64,000 nucleotides of DNA from Halorhabdus sp. CBA1104 (GTDB lineage: Archaea; Halobacteriota; Halobacteria; Halobacteriales; Haloarculaceae). The translations under genes and the position numbers were made by a program. Each line of letters opens with the position of its first letter. Within the stretch, counting starts at the first letter, position 1. Below are positions 16,166 to 25,970 of this stretch, piece by piece. The DNA is taken from contig NZ_CP033878.1 of the NCBI RefSeq assembly GCF_009690625.1, positions 1,736,001 to 1,800,000 on the forward strand. Direction: 5' to 3'. Below the pieces are notes generated by a model. It was given only the letters and a program-made list of their open reading frames with translations, searched no databases and was not told the DNA's origin.

Positions 16166-16501
16166 CTACTGCGTGTAGGTCCGGACCGATTCGATCCCTG
16201 CCTCGCCGAACCTGAAGAGATCCACGAAGGCCGCGATCTCTGCCCCGTCTTCGTCGAGCAGCCGTCCGCAAGCAGCGAGATCGTCCTCGCCATCACGATA
16301 GATCGCCTCGATGGGGTGGGTGGTCCGGTCGTCGGGCCGCTCCTCGCGCATGAACTGGACGAATCGCTCGCGTCCATCGAGCGTCAGATCGGGGCGTCGG
16401 TGGACGAACGCGGGCGCGAGCAAGGCTTGGAGGCGGTCGTAATCGTGCTCGTCGAGTGCCCGATAATAGGCCCGCACGTCCGCGACAGGGTCCTCAGTCA
16501 T
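16166..16501 (-). CDS. NTF2-like / SnoaL-type small protein
   Basis: A 111-residue protein with the cone-shaped NTF2-like pattern: an N-terminal helix (VADVRAYYRALDEHDYDRLQ), the early strand FVHRRPDLTLDGRERFVQFM, and later strands IEAIYRDGEDDLAACGRL and AAFVDLFRFGEAGIESV. Such proteins are small-molecule-binding or enzymatic and cannot be assigned by sequence. The start at 16501 is where the helix begins. It is convergent with ftsY and 75 nt after the stop of the peroxiredoxin-like gene upstream. Confidence 0.78.
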   Translation of the reverse strand: MTEDPVADVRAYYRALDEHDYDRLQALLAPAFVHRRPDLTLDGRERFVQFMREERPDDRTTHPIEAIYRDGEDDLAACGRLLDEDGAEIAAFVDLFRFGEAGIESVRTYTQ

Positions 16502-16576
16502 AGGCCCACTCACGGCGCCAGGACGGAAGGAAGCCACGGCTCGGGGTGCGTTGTCCCGAACACACTCGGAAGTGGC

Positions 16577-18076
16577 TCACGGTCCATCTTCTGGGCTGCT
16601 CGTCCCGTCGGCCGGTTGGTCTGTCCCGGAATCAGAAGTCTCGGTCTCGCCGTCGGCGGCCTGTAACTCCTCGGCGATTTCCTCGATCTCTGCCTCCGAG
16701 ATGTCGGCCTCAGCCGTACCTGGCTGGGTCCCCGTCGAGTCGTGGCTCCGCTCGTTTGCCCGGTCTGCTGGACGCGATTCATCCGCGGACGAACCCGGCT
16801 GATCGTTCCGATCGACCGACTCGCCCACTGCTGGCTCGTCGACCGCTGGGACGTCTTCGAGTGTCTCCGTGTCGCGAGCGTCGGTGGCAGATTCGGTGTC
16901 ATCGGTCCCACTCGTTTCATCGCCGGTCGGCGCGTCAGCGTCCGCGAGCGCGTCGGCGATCTGGTCGTCCTCGGCGCCGTCGGGTTCGTCGATGTCGACA
17001 CCCACACCAGCGTACTCCCGGAGTCGACGGGCGGCGTCGGTATCCGGCCCGTCATCGGGTTGTTGGGCGTCTTCCTCACCGAGATCGGCAGGCGTCTCGG
17101 CCACGTCGAGATCGACACCGCCAGCCACACTGTCGTCGCCGCGAATGGCATCCATCACCGATTCATCAGCCTGTCCAATCGCGCTATCGGGGATCTCGAC
17201 GCCGCCTTCAGTGACAGTGATCTCGTCTGGATCCAGCGGTTCCGCAAGGTCCCGGGCGGTTTCCAGGGGGGACTCGGCGTCCTGCCGATAGGCCTGGCCT
17301 TCTTCTCCGTCACCGCTGGAAAAAGCATCGGCAGCCTCCGCGAGCCAATCTGCAGCCTGCCAGAGGGCGGTCGCTTTCATTCGAGCACGCTCGAAGTGTT
17401 CGTCCAGTTGGGCCGCATCGACGAACCGCCCCGACGTGGCGAACTGCTCGGCGGCGGTCGTAAACTCCTCGCGAGTGCGCTCGAAGTCACTCCGGGCGAC
17501 CATCCAGTCGTGATCCTCGAAGGCGCTCATCGCATTCGTGAACGCCCGGCGTCCCTCGACGTAGTGGGCGTGCCCGACGCGATACCGCGAGACGGCCGCC
17601 CCATCGCCACCGATGTCTGCGACGGTACGCTGGATGGCCTGGTCGTCCGGCCGTTCGAAGGGATCCCGCGTCGACCACGCGTATCTGATCACGCCGTCCA
17701 GATCGACGACGAAGACGGCCCGTTCGGGGCGTCGCTGGCCGTACTCGTCCTCGAAGACGACTTCGTAGGCCGCAGCGACCTCGCGACGCGTATCGGCACA
17801 CAGTGGGATAGCCAGATCGTATTCGGCAGCGAACGCTCGGTGACTGTAGACCGTATCGGGGCCGACAGCGACGACGGCGACATCGGGCTGCATTGCAAAG
17901 AGATCCAGTGCTGCCAGATCGCTATCGTCCTGACAAGCCGGGTTGAAGTCGCCGGGATAGAACGCCAACACCACGATCTGCTCGCCGACGTACTCCCCAA
18001 GCGAGAGTTGCCGGACGTCGTCGTCCTCGACCGCCGGCAACTCGAAGGTCAGGGCATCAGCCCCCTCCCGAAGCAT
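16577..18076 (-). CDS. Peroxiredoxin-like protein with a long acidic C-terminal region
   Basis: A 499-residue protein. Residues 1-150 are an AhpC/TSA thioredoxin fold with the peroxidatic Cys48 in [17 protein letters not shown] and the strand [17 protein letters not shown]. The residue normally Thr in the PxxxTxxC motif is Asn45, which may lower peroxidase activity. Residues ~155-270 are helical ([20 protein letters not shown]). Residues ~270-499 are a highly acidic, Ser/Thr/Asp/Glu-rich, probably disordered tail with a last short helix ([18 protein letters not shown]). No second Cys typical of 2-Cys enzymes is visible nearby. The long tail is unusual; the helical part may be a partner-binding domain. 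Confidence 0.8.
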   Translation of the reverse strand: MLREGADALTFELPAVEDDDVRQLSLGEYVGEQIVVLAFYPGDFNPACQDDSDLAALDLFAMQPDVAVVAVGPDTVYSHRAFAAEYDLAIPLCADTRREVAAAYEVVFEDEYGQRRPERAVFVVDLDGVIRYAWSTRDPFERPDDQAIQRTVADIGGDGAAVSRYRVGHAHYVEGRRAFTNAMSAFEDHDWMVARSDFERTREEFTTAAEQFATSGRFVDAAQLDEHFERARMKATALWQAADWLAEAADAFSSGDGEEGQAYRQDAESPLETARDLAEPLDPDEITVTEGGVEIPDSAIGQADESVMDAIRGDDSVAGGVDLDVAETPADLGEEDAQQPDDGPDTDAARRLREYAGVGVDIDEPDGAEDDQIADALADADAPTGDETSGTDDTESATDARDTETLEDVPAVDEPAVGESVDRNDQPGSSADESRPADRANERSHDSTGTQPGTAEADISEAEIEEIAEELQAADGETETSDSGTDQPADGTSSPEDGP

Positions 18077-18125
18077 GCGAGAGTGGTTGTTCGTCAGCCC
18101 TCAAAAGCGTGCCTCTCCGGTCGAC

Positions 18126-18132
18126 TTTTATC
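18126..18132 (+). promoter_or_regulatory. TATA element of tsr3
   Basis: TTTTATC centred about 26 nt before the GTG at 18155 fits the core promoter of a leaderless haloarchaeal gene and decides the tsr3 start over longer upstream reading of the same frame. Confidence 0.6.
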
Positions 18133-18154
18133 GCAGCGTGAAAAAGCCCACCGC

Positions 18155-18652
18155 GTGGAACTGCACGTCCGGTACGAAGGCGACGACGATCCCGAGAAGT
18201 GCACAGCCCGGAAACTCGCCAAGTTCGACCTGGCGACGTTACACGACTCCGTGCGGGCGACGCCACCGGGGATCGTGCTCAACCCTTTCGCCGAGCAGGC
18301 GCTATCGCCGGCCGATGCCGACCGCGAGCGACTCATCGCCCTCGATTGCTCCTGGGAGACCGCAGAGCGCGAAGCCTTCGATCTGGACGGAGTTCAACGA
18401 TCGTTACCCTTTCTGGTGGCCGCAAACCCAGTCAACTACGGCACGCCGTTCCAGTTGACGACAGTCGAGGCACTTGCGGGGGGCCTCGCGATTGTCGGCG
18501 AGCGCGAACAGGCCAAAAAACTGCTCTCGAAGTTCCGCTGGGGACATACGTTCCTGGAACTCAACGAGGAGCCGCTGTCCCGCTACGCCGACTGTGCTGA
18601 CTCGACCGCGGTCGTGGCCGTCCAAGAGGAGTATCTGGCCGATGAAAACTGA
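18155..18652 (+). CDS. tsr3: 16S/18S rRNA aminocarboxypropyltransferase Tsr3 (DUF367)
   Basis: A 165-residue protein with the Tsr3 pattern: [19 protein letters not shown], then [30 protein letters not shown], and the SAM-binding region [20 protein letters not shown] followed by [15 protein letters not shown]. Tsr3 transfers an aminocarboxypropyl group from SAM onto a modified pseudouridine in small-subunit rRNA. The start is GTG, supported by the TATA element at 18126; the same frame is open far upstream only because it lies opposite the peroxiredoxin gene. Confidence 0.9.
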   Translation: MELHVRYEGDDDPEKCTARKLAKFDLATLHDSVRATPPGIVLNPFAEQALSPADADRERLIALDCSWETAEREAFDLDGVQRSLPFLVAANPVNYGTPFQLTTVEALAGGLAIVGEREQAKKLLSKFRWGHTFLELNEEPLSRYADCADSTAVVAVQEEYLADEN

Positions 18653-18882
18653 CGGGGAGTGGTGCAATCTCAGACACCACGAGTGAACCCAACTCGATCG
18701 CCGCTGTCAGTCCCGTCCGAGTGGGTCCGTCGAAATCGTGTTCCCGACCGGTAACAAGCCCAGCACTATCGACAGGGTTCGTGTCGCCCCGCCAAAAGAC
18801 TGCCGCGGGCTCGGCCTAGGCAAAGCACTGTAAAGGCCACCCGCGCCCCCGGAGACCGTCCGTCGGTTCGCCTGCGTCCCGA

Positions 18883-19926
18883 TCAGGTCGGTGTGAATCC
18901 GCTCTCTGGTACGTCGACGTCGAGCGGGCTCTGTGGCGGTGATTCGGGAACGTCGGGGTCGTTGTAGACCGCCGGCGCGACGTCGTTGGGGCCAGTAGGG
19001 TAAAACAGCGCAGCCAGCGTTTGAATCTGTGTCCGGCCGACGCCAAGTTCGAACTGCCCGCCGCCGTACATCGAGATATCGTGGTCCGTACAGTAGGAGA
19101 TGACACCACAGAGAGCTTCGATCGTTCCGATCCGTGACGGTTTGACGTTGATCCAAGCCGGGTCGACGGGCAGCGTCGAGAGTGAGCTGGCGTCCGTGAT
19201 CGGGACGTCCCAGGAGAGGCGATCAGCGTGTGCCCGAAGCCGCGATGCAGTGCCCTCACTGAACGCGGGGTCTTCGATGATCGCCTCGGGAAACGCCGCG
19301 AGGAGCTGTTCGTACAGCCGTGGGTTGGCCGGCTGGTGGACGTCCGCGTGGGCGTACTGGCCTTTCAAGTCGAGAATCTCGACGGCCTCAGTTTCGGCAA
19401 GATCGTCGATCAGCGCCGCCGTCCAGTCGGCTGTCGGATCGAGTTTGAGTGCGACATCGGGAGAGACCTCACGAAGGCGATCGACGCGATCGATCGTCGG
19501 TGGTTCACCCAGTCGCGTACTCACGACGAACTGGACCGGATCGGGGTCGCGCTCGAAGACGTCCGCGAGCGAGCGATCGGCCTGGCGCAAAGCGAGATCC
19601 AAGGCAGCACTTTCGAAGGCCCAGCGTCGGTATCGGCGGGACGGGGGACGCTGGGGGCCACTGGGAAAGAGGTTCATCTCACTCAGTGTCTCGGAAAAGG
19701 AGTCGATCGTGTACTCGCCAGCGAGTGCCGGCAGGGCACTCGCCGCCAACGCGTGGTGGTCCTCGGCGTCGTAGGTGACGTCTTCGCCACGACCGACGAG
19801 CCCCTCACCGCGGAGTGTGACCGTCGTCGTCACCCGCTCGAATCCACTCGACGTGTGCCGCTCGTGTTGAGACAGCTCGTAGCCGTCGATAGTCACCGGG
19901 AGGTCCGCGACGCGCTCGTAGTCCAT
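18883..19926 (-). CDS. Enolase-superfamily protein (mandelate racemase/muconate lactonizing enzyme-like)
   Basis: A 347-residue protein with a capping domain ([20 protein letters not shown]) and a TIM barrel carrying a near-complete muconate-lactonizing-enzyme site. Lys lies in DVALKLDP, and the metal ligands are Asp in EILDLKGQY, Glu in [10 protein letters not shown] and Asp in PITDASSL; the last Lys is in [11 protein letters not shown]. The second Lys of the KxK pair is Asp (K-L-D), so the reaction may differ from dipeptide epimerases. The closing segment [16 protein letters not shown] fits the superfamily. The start at 19926 ([11 protein letters not shown]) is chosen because the upstream 10 residues look untranslated. 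Substrate unknown; o-succinylbenzoate synthase-like activity is one option. Confidence 0.8.
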   Translation of the reverse strand: MDYERVADLPVTIDGYELSQHERHTSSGFERVTTTVTLRGEGLVGRGEDVTYDAEDHHALAASALPALAGEYTIDSFSETLSEMNLFPSGPQRPPSRRYRRWAFESAALDLALRQADRSLADVFERDPDPVQFVVSTRLGEPPTIDRVDRLREVSPDVALKLDPTADWTAALIDDLAETEAVEILDLKGQYAHADVHQPANPRLYEQLLAAFPEAIIEDPAFSEGTASRLRAHADRLSWDVPITDASSLSTLPVDPAWINVKPSRIGTIEALCGVISYCTDHDISMYGGGQFELGVGRTQIQTLAALFYPTGPNDVAPAVYNDPDVPESPPQSPLDVDVPESGFTPT

Positions 19927-20021
19927 GCGACGGTGTGTGGGCGGGAGCGCAATCAATGGACCGGCCGGGACGCACCGACTCGGAAACGCTTAAACGCGCC
20001 CGCCGGTTAGCCCGGTGCACG

Positions 20022-20171
20022 ATGGCACGATTCGAAAAAGCAGAGGGACGCACCCTCGAGAAACAGATCTGCATGCGCTGTAACGCCCGCAACCCAAAGC
20101 GCGCCGAGAAGTGTCGCAAGTGTGGCTACGCGAATCTCCGGCCCAAGGCCAAAGAACCCCGTAGCGCCTGA
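20022..20171 (+). CDS. rpl40e: 50S ribosomal protein L40e
   Basis: A 49-residue zinc-ribbon protein: [20 protein letters not shown], then [20 protein letters not shown]. The four cysteines (CMRC, CRKC) bind zinc. It is the archaeal L40e, which is fused to ubiquitin in eukaryotes. A TATA-like GCTTAAACG (19988-19996) sits about 29 nt before the ATG. It stands alone, divergent from the enolase-like gene. Confidence 0.95.
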   Translation: MARFEKAEGRTLEKQICMRCNARNPKRAEKCRKCGYANLRPKAKEPRSA

Positions 20172-20245
20172 AGACGCGATCGGCGAGAACTCCGAGCACA
20201 CTGGGTTTGGGAAGGCTTTTCTCTCACGCTCGCCGCCGTTCGGAC

Positions 20246-21154
20246 ATGGCTATCGGCGACGTGACCGACGTGACTACTGGCAGTTGCAGTGATCTCTACT
20301 ACGTCGACACCGGTATGTACGAGGTGCCAAACTACGGCTCGGTGTACATCGTCGACGCCGAGCGCCCGGCGATCGTCGAGACGGGGATCGGGACCCACCA
20401 CGGCCGGATTCTCGACGCGATCGATGCCGTTGGTCTCGCTCCGGAGGAAATCGAAGTACTCGCGGTCACCCACGTCCACCTGGATCACGCGGGGGGAGCC
20501 GGGTTTCTCGCCGAAGCGTGTCCGTCGGCGACGATTGTTGCCCACGAACTCGGCGCGCCACACCTGGTCGATCCCAGTCGGCTCTGGGAAGGCACCAAGC
20601 AGGCGGTCGGTGACCAGATCACGCATTACGTCGAACCCGACCCCGTACCCGAGGAACGCGTCCACGGGATCGGAGACGGCGACGAGATCGACCTCGGTGA
20701 TCACGCCCTGATCGCACACCACGCGCCGGGCCACGCCCCCCATCAGGTCGTCTTCGAGGACCCCAGCAACGACGCGGTCTTCACCGGCGACGCGGCGGGA
20801 CTGTACGTCCCCGAGCGCGATCGGGCAGAACCAACCTCGCCGCCGCCCGATTTCGACCTCGAGCAGGCCCTACAGGACGTCGAGATGCTACAGGAGTTAG
20901 CGCCGGAGACACTCCTGTACTCCCACTTTGGGCCGGCTCGACGGACCCACCAGCTCGATGGGTACGCGCGCCGGTTGGGCGAGTGGGTGCAAAGCGTCAC
21001 AACGGCCCGGGAGAAACTCGGGGACGACGAGAGTGTGATCGAACACTTCGCGAGCGAGACCGAGGCGACGGAGATCTGGGGCGCCGAGAAGGGGCGTGGC
21101 GAGACGGCGATGAACGTCCGGGGCGTCCTCCAGTATCTCGACGAGACGGCGTGA
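20246..21154 (+). CDS. MBL-fold metallo-hydrolase
   Basis: A 302-residue metallo-beta-lactamase-fold protein with the metal motif THVHLDHAGG (about residue 76), the later metal His in HHAPGHAPHQVVF, the Asp in FTGDAAGLYV, and the closing His in YSHFGPARR. The N-terminus LYYVDTGMYEVPNYGSVYIV is typical of haloarchaeal glyoxalase II-like hydrolases. The C-terminal ~60 residues are a helical extension. The likely reaction is hydrolysis of a thioester or phosphoester; the substrate is not known. Confidence 0.88.
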   Translation: MAIGDVTDVTTGSCSDLYYVDTGMYEVPNYGSVYIVDAERPAIVETGIGTHHGRILDAIDAVGLAPEEIEVLAVTHVHLDHAGGAGFLAEACPSATIVAHELGAPHLVDPSRLWEGTKQAVGDQITHYVEPDPVPEERVHGIGDGDEIDLGDHALIAHHAPGHAPHQVVFEDPSNDAVFTGDAAGLYVPERDRAEPTSPPPDFDLEQALQDVEMLQELAPETLLYSHFGPARRTHQLDGYARRLGEWVQSVTTAREKLGDDESVIEHFASETEATEIWGAEKGRGETAMNVRGVLQYLDETA

Positions 21155-21221
21155 TCGGGCGTCGCATCCGTCCGTTTTATGGTTGCGGCCGGCGGATACA
21201 GAGGGGAATGGAGGAGTCGAA

Positions 21222-23132
21222 ATGAGTGCCGGAGTCGACATCGTGGTGTTGCTGGTCGCGGCCATCTTCGCACTCGGCGTCGGTGCCCAGTTGTTGGCGG
21301 CCAGGCTTCGCCTCCCAAGTATTATCTTCTACATCGTGGCCGGGTTGCTCATCGGGCCAGTCTGGGAACTGATACCCGATCAGCTGTTCGGCTTGGCGTT
21401 GCCGGGGCGGCCGTTCTCGCTGTCGACCTTTGGCCCTGATCCGCTGGCGGCGATCGTCGAGCTCGCGGTCGCGATCATCGTCTTCGAAGGGGCCTACCAC
21501 CTCCGGATCGAGCGGCTCCGGGAAGCCCCGGCAGCGACGTTACGACTGGTCACCGCCGGGGCAGCAATCGCCCTCGTCGGGACAGCCATCGCCGCGAAAC
21601 TCGCCTTCCCGATCGCCTGGCCGTTGGCCTTTCTGATCGGCGCGCTACTGGTCGCAACCGGGCCGACGGTGATCAGCCCGATCCTCGAGGTCGTGCCCGT
21701 CCGGGATCGGGTCGCTGCGGTCCTCGAGACCGAAGGGATCGTCAACGACGTGACGGCCGCGATCACGGCAGTCGTCGTCTTCGAGGTGATCCTGCTGGGC
21801 GGGGCAAGCACCGAAGAGTTCATCACGGCGTTTGCGACCCGGCTCGGCGAGGGACTGCTGGTCGGGATCATCGTGGCCGCAGTCGTGTTCTACCTGCTAC
21901 GGTACGTCGATCTCTCGCCGGGAGACGCCCCCCGGAACGCGCGCTTGCTCGTGCTCGCTGGGGCGATCTTCGCGTTCGCAGGTGCGAACTATCTCGCCAG
22001 CGAGGCGGGCGTCGCCGCCGCCGCGACGGCGGGCATTCTGCTGGGCAACACCGACCATCCCTACGAGGAAGAGATTACGGCATTCAAAGGCGACGTGACG
22101 CTACTCGTTCTCTCGTTCGTGTTCATCGTCCTCGCTGGGATTCTCGAGGTTGACACGCTCGTGGAAGTTGGAGTCCCCGGATTGCTCGTCGTCGTCGCGG
22201 TCGCCGGCGTCATCCGACCGGCACTGGTCTTTTTCTCGACGGTCGGCGGCCGGTTCACCCTGGAGGAACGGGCGTTCATGAGCTTCGTCGGTCCACGGGG
22301 GATCATTCCTGCCTCGGTTGCGACGCTGTTTGCCTTGCAGTTGCAGTCACCCAGCGTCGGGATGGCGACCGAAGCGGACATCCTCATCGGGACCGTCTTT
22401 CTAGTTATTCTCGTCACGGCTGCAGTCGAAGGCGGCCTGGCGCGTTTCGTCGCACAATACCTGGACGTGATACCGATGCGAGTGATCATCGTCGGGGGCG
22501 GCCGCGTCGGCCGGGCCCTCGCGGAACGACTGGAGGATCGGGGAGAAAACGTCGTCATCGTCGAAGGTGACGAGTCACAGATCGAGACCGTCCGCAACGC
22601 CGGTTACACCGTCGTTTCGGGTGACGGGACGGATATGGACGTCCTGCGGGACGCCGGCGCGGAGAACGCGAAGACGATCATCGCCGCCACCAGCGACGAC
22701 GATGTCAACCTGCTGGTTTCCCAGCTTGCAGACGCCCACTTCGACGTCGAAGACGTGATTGCTCGGGTGAACGATCCCGAAAACGTTCGGCCCTTCGAAG
22801 ATCTGGGCGTCCAGACGATCTCGTCGTCGATGGCGACGGCCTGGGCGATCGACAACCAGATCGAACGCCCGGCGATCGCCAACTGGATGACAGATACGAA
22901 TCGGTTCGGCGACGTACAGGAGGTGACGGTCACGAACGAGGAGATACTCGGTCGCCCCCTCCGAGAGGTTGGGCCGGAACTCCCCGAGTCCTGTCTGGTC
23001 GCGCTCGTTAGTCGCGACGGCGAGACCATCGTTCCGGACGCCGACTATACGATCGAGTCCGGTGACAAGGTGACGCTCCTCGGGAAAGACGACGCCGTCC
23101 GCGAGGGGATGGACTTTTGTCGAGAGCAGTGA
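21222..23132 (+). CDS. Cation:proton antiporter with C-terminal TrkA (RCK) domains
   Basis: A 636-residue protein. Residues 1-410 form a CPA-type antiporter with about 12-13 helices; the conserved acidic core is visible in ALLVATGPTVISPIL and LETEGIVNDVTAAITAVVVF. From ~418 comes an RCK_N Rossmann domain with GGGRVGRALAERL (NAD(H)-binding glycines) and SGDGTDMDVLRDAG, then RCK_C (ILGRPLREVGPELPESCLVA). The antiporter exchanges Na+ or K+ for H+ under nucleotide control, a basic need in high salt. The start at 21222 follows the purine-rich GAGGAGTCGAA. Confidence 0.9.
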   Translation: MSAGVDIVVLLVAAIFALGVGAQLLAARLRLPSIIFYIVAGLLIGPVWELIPDQLFGLALPGRPFSLSTFGPDPLAAIVELAVAIIVFEGAYHLRIERLREAPAATLRLVTAGAAIALVGTAIAAKLAFPIAWPLAFLIGALLVATGPTVISPILEVVPVRDRVAAVLETEGIVNDVTAAITAVVVFEVILLGGASTEEFITAFATRLGEGLLVGIIVAAVVFYLLRYVDLSPGDAPRNARLLVLAGAIFAFAGANYLASEAGVAAAATAGILLGNTDHPYEEEITAFKGDVTLLVLSFVFIVLAGILEVDTLVEVGVPGLLVVVAVAGVIRPALVFFSTVGGRFTLEERAFMSFVGPRGIIPASVATLFALQLQSPSVGMATEADILIGTVFLVILVTAAVEGGLARFVAQYLDVIPMRVIIVGGGRVGRALAERLEDRGENVVIVEGDESQIETVRNAGYTVVSGDGTDMDVLRDAGAENAKTIIAATSDDDVNLLVSQLADAHFDVEDVIARVNDPENVRPFEDLGVQTISSSMATAWAIDNQIERPAIANWMTDTNRFGDVQEVTVTNEEILGRPLREVGPELPESCLVALVSRDGETIVPDADYTIESGDKVTLLGKDDAVREGMDFCREQ

Positions 23133-23181
23133 GTCGATTTCGGCCAACACTTATGAGCCCACACCTGGAGTGTGCTTCCCG

Positions 23182-24204
23182 ATGAGTACTGGTGGAGTGC
23201 TCGCCGATATCGCGATCATCGCTCTCGCTTCCGGAGTGATCTGGCTCGGGAGCGGCTGGCTCGAACAAGCCAGCGACCGCTTGGCCGCCTACTACGGCCT
23301 CCCACAGGTTGTCCAGGGGGCTATCGTCGTCGCCGTCGGGTCGAGCATGCCCGAACTCGCAACCGTCGTGATCGCCGGGCTGAGCGGCTCGCTGGCCATC
23401 GGGGTCGGCGGGATCGTCGGCTCGGCGATCTTCAACGTTCTCGTCATCCCCGGGCTCGCGGGGTTGTTGACCGACGACCCGATCGAGTCCAACCGGACGC
23501 TCGTCTACAAGGAGGCCCAGTTCTACATGCTCGCCGTCTCGGCGCTGTTGATCACGTTTGCGTTGGGCGTCATCTACTACCCCGCCGGCGACGGCTTGGA
23601 AGGGACGATCACCCGGCCCCTCGCATTGCTTCCCTTGGCGCTGTACGGACTGTACGTCTTCATCCAGTATCAGGACACGGCCGATCACGTACCGGGTGAA
23701 GACGGTCCCGTGAACGTCGATCCGAAACGACAGTGGGGCTGGCTCGGGGCTGGCTTGCTCGCTATCGTCGGGGCGGTACACTTCCTCGTCGAGGCTGTCT
23801 CTTCGTTGGGCGTCACCTTCGGCGTGCCGGAGTTCCTGCTTGGCGTGACGATCGTCGCTGGCGCGACCAGCCTGCCGGACTCGCTGGTCAGCGTTCGGGC
23901 GGCCCGCGCCAATCGGCCGGTCGCGTCGCTGGCGAACGTCCTCGGCTCGAACACCTTCGATCTGCTGGTGGCGATTCCCGTCGGGGTGCTCCTCGTCGGC
24001 GAGGAGACGATCGACTTCGCGATGGCCGTTCCGATGTTCGGCGTGCTCACCGTGGCGACGATCGCGCTCTTTACGGTCCTCCGGACGGACCTCTCGCTGT
24101 CGGATCGGGAAGCGATCGGACTGCTGGGGATCTACGTGCTGTTCGTCGGCTGGGTGATCCTCGAAACTCTCGACGTCGGCATCGATCTACTGCCAAACAC
24201 CTAA
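23182..24204 (+). CDS. Sodium/calcium exchanger family protein
   Basis: A 340-residue membrane protein with the two inverted alpha repeats of the Ca2+/cation antiporter superfamily: VGSSMPELATVVIAGLSGS with GGIVGSAIFNVLVIPG in the first half, and GATSLPDSLVSVRAARANR with NVLGSNTFDLLVAIPVG in the second. About ten helices are predicted. It probably extrudes Ca2+ using the Na+ gradient. It begins 49 nt after the antiporter gene in the same orientation. Confidence 0.9.
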   Translation: MSTGGVLADIAIIALASGVIWLGSGWLEQASDRLAAYYGLPQVVQGAIVVAVGSSMPELATVVIAGLSGSLAIGVGGIVGSAIFNVLVIPGLAGLLTDDPIESNRTLVYKEAQFYMLAVSALLITFALGVIYYPAGDGLEGTITRPLALLPLALYGLYVFIQYQDTADHVPGEDGPVNVDPKRQWGWLGAGLLAIVGAVHFLVEAVSSLGVTFGVPEFLLGVTIVAGATSLPDSLVSVRAARANRPVASLANVLGSNTFDLLVAIPVGVLLVGEETIDFAMAVPMFGVLTVATIALFTVLRTDLSLSDREAIGLLGIYVLFVGWVILETLDVGIDLLPNT

Positions 24205-24223
24205 AATAGTCCGTCGTCGCTTC

Positions 24224-25846
24224 TCAAACGGCAGATTCGTCGGCTTCGACAGCCGGTTCGTCGATGTAGCGATCCTTCCAGGTGCCCCGGAGGAACCACG
24301 CGACGCCGATGACCGCGCCGAGGATATTGCCGAGGGCCATGCCGACCCAGACGCCGGTCGCACCCCACTCGAAGACGAACACGAGCGCGTAGACGCTTCC
24401 GACACGACCGATCCACAGTGTCAAAATGGAGATGACCATTGCCGTCCGAGTGTTACCCGCGCCACGGAACGCGCCGAGGATGACTTGACTGACGCCGATA
24501 AACGCGAACTCGACCGACCGAATCTGGACGTACTCGACGCCGTTTGCGATCGTCGCGGCCGCGTCCGGAACGTCACCCATGAACACGGCGATGATGGGTT
24601 CAGTGAACAGCACAGCGATCACGGCGACGACTGTCATCACCGCCGCGCCAGTCCCGGCGGCCAGCCAGGTCGCCCGCGAGGCCCGATCGGCCCGGTCGGC
24701 CCCGAGGTTCTGGCCGACCATCGTATCGATGGCTCGGCCCAGTCCCATCGCCGGCAGGAAAACCAACGAGATAAGTCGGTTGCCAAGCCCGTAGGCGGCG
24801 ACGATCGGCGGCGAAAACGTGACGATCATCGCCGTCAGCGTGATCATCGCCAGGGCGCTGGTCGATTGTTCGACCATACTCGGGGTCCCCAGGCGAACAA
24901 TGTCCTCGATGACGCCAAAGTCGGGCCGGAGATGCTCGAACGTGACCGCGGGGCCGATCCCCGTGCCAAACAGCAGCCAGAGGCCAATTGCGGTCCCAAC
25001 GCCACGCGAGAGGATCGTCGCCAGTGCTGCCCCCTCGATACCGAGGCCCGTAAAGCCGGTTGCAGCCTGTAAGGTGGCTTCCAAGCCGCCGAGACCGAGC
25101 CACGTGAACAGCGGGTTGTTCGCGAATCCGAAGATGAAAAACGGATCCAAAAAGACGTTGAGGCCGACCGAGACGGCCATGACGAACATCGGGGTGCGCG
25201 TATCACCGTAGCCACGCATGAGCGCCGAGAAGACGAAAAAGCCGAACATCAGCGGGATGCCCATGAAGATGACTTCCATGTAGTCGGCCGCAAGCGGGAT
25301 GACCGAGGCAGCCGTCTGGGCGTCGCTGGGGAGGATTTCGAGTGCCGGGCGGGTGTAGAAGAAGCCGACAACCCCGATGACGACCGATAGCAAGCTGACG
25401 AAGCTGACGGTCTGGCCGGTCACGAGGCCGGCCGACCGGTCGCCTTTCGCGCCGGTGTGCTGGGCGACGAGGATAGCGCCGGCGGTCGTGAACCCGCCCG
25501 CGACGGCGATCAGTAGGAAAATCAGCGGAAAGGCGAGGCTAATCGCACCGACGGCATCCGATGAGAGTCGCCCAAGCCAGAGTGTATCGGCGATGTTGTA
25601 CGTTACCTGTAGGAGCTGGATAACGACGATCGGCCAGGCGAGAGAGACCAACGGGCGGACGAGTCCCCCCTCGGTGATCGAATCCGAAGAGCTCCCGTGG
25701 TCGTCCGGATCGTCGGCGTCGTCGGCAGGCGACTCTGCCGCCGGTGTCTCGGGTGGCGGACCGTCCGATTGCGAAGCGTCCGGCGGTGGGTCGCCATCGG
25801 CTGTCTCGGGCGCCGATGGGTCACCGTCGGCTGGAGGGTCAGTCAC
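24224..25846 (-). CDS. MATE family efflux transporter
   Basis: A 540-residue protein. An acidic, Pro-rich N-terminal tail of ~60 residues precedes 12 membrane helices with the MATE pattern (LVSLAWPIVVIQLLQVTYNI, DTLWLGRLSSDAVGAISLAF, and the repeat half FSPPIVAAYGLGNRLISLVF, MGLGRAIDTMVGQNLGADR). MATE proteins export cationic or aromatic compounds with Na+ or H+ entry. The start codon is GTG. It is convergent with the exchanger gene. The substrate is unknown. Confidence 0.9.
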   Translation of the reverse strand: MTDPPADGDPSAPETADGDPPPDASQSDGPPPETPAAESPADDADDPDDHGSSSDSITEGGLVRPLVSLAWPIVVIQLLQVTYNIADTLWLGRLSSDAVGAISLAFPLIFLLIAVAGGFTTAGAILVAQHTGAKGDRSAGLVTGQTVSFVSLLSVVIGVVGFFYTRPALEILPSDAQTAASVIPLAADYMEVIFMGIPLMFGFFVFSALMRGYGDTRTPMFVMAVSVGLNVFLDPFFIFGFANNPLFTWLGLGGLEATLQAATGFTGLGIEGAALATILSRGVGTAIGLWLLFGTGIGPAVTFEHLRPDFGVIEDIVRLGTPSMVEQSTSALAMITLTAMIVTFSPPIVAAYGLGNRLISLVFLPAMGLGRAIDTMVGQNLGADRADRASRATWLAAGTGAAVMTVVAVIAVLFTEPIIAVFMGDVPDAAATIANGVEYVQIRSVEFAFIGVSQVILGAFRGAGNTRTAMVISILTLWIGRVGSVYALVFVFEWGATGVWVGMALGNILGAVIGVAWFLRGTWKDRYIDEPAVEADESAV

Positions 25847-25970
25847 GCCCTAATCGAGGAGAGTTTGCGGGATTAACGTTGTGTTAGTGCCTCGATACTG
25901 GTGTCTTCGACACCGGCGTTTGACGACGCGACCCCCGATGTTAAAGTGTCTGACGACCCGTCGTTAACCG

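Noticed and set aside
16742-18154. 636-residue plus-strand frame running across the peroxiredoxin gene into tsr3
   Set aside because: Only the part from 18155 has homology (Tsr3). The rest is the antisense of the acidic peroxiredoxin gene, where high-GC codon use keeps frames open.
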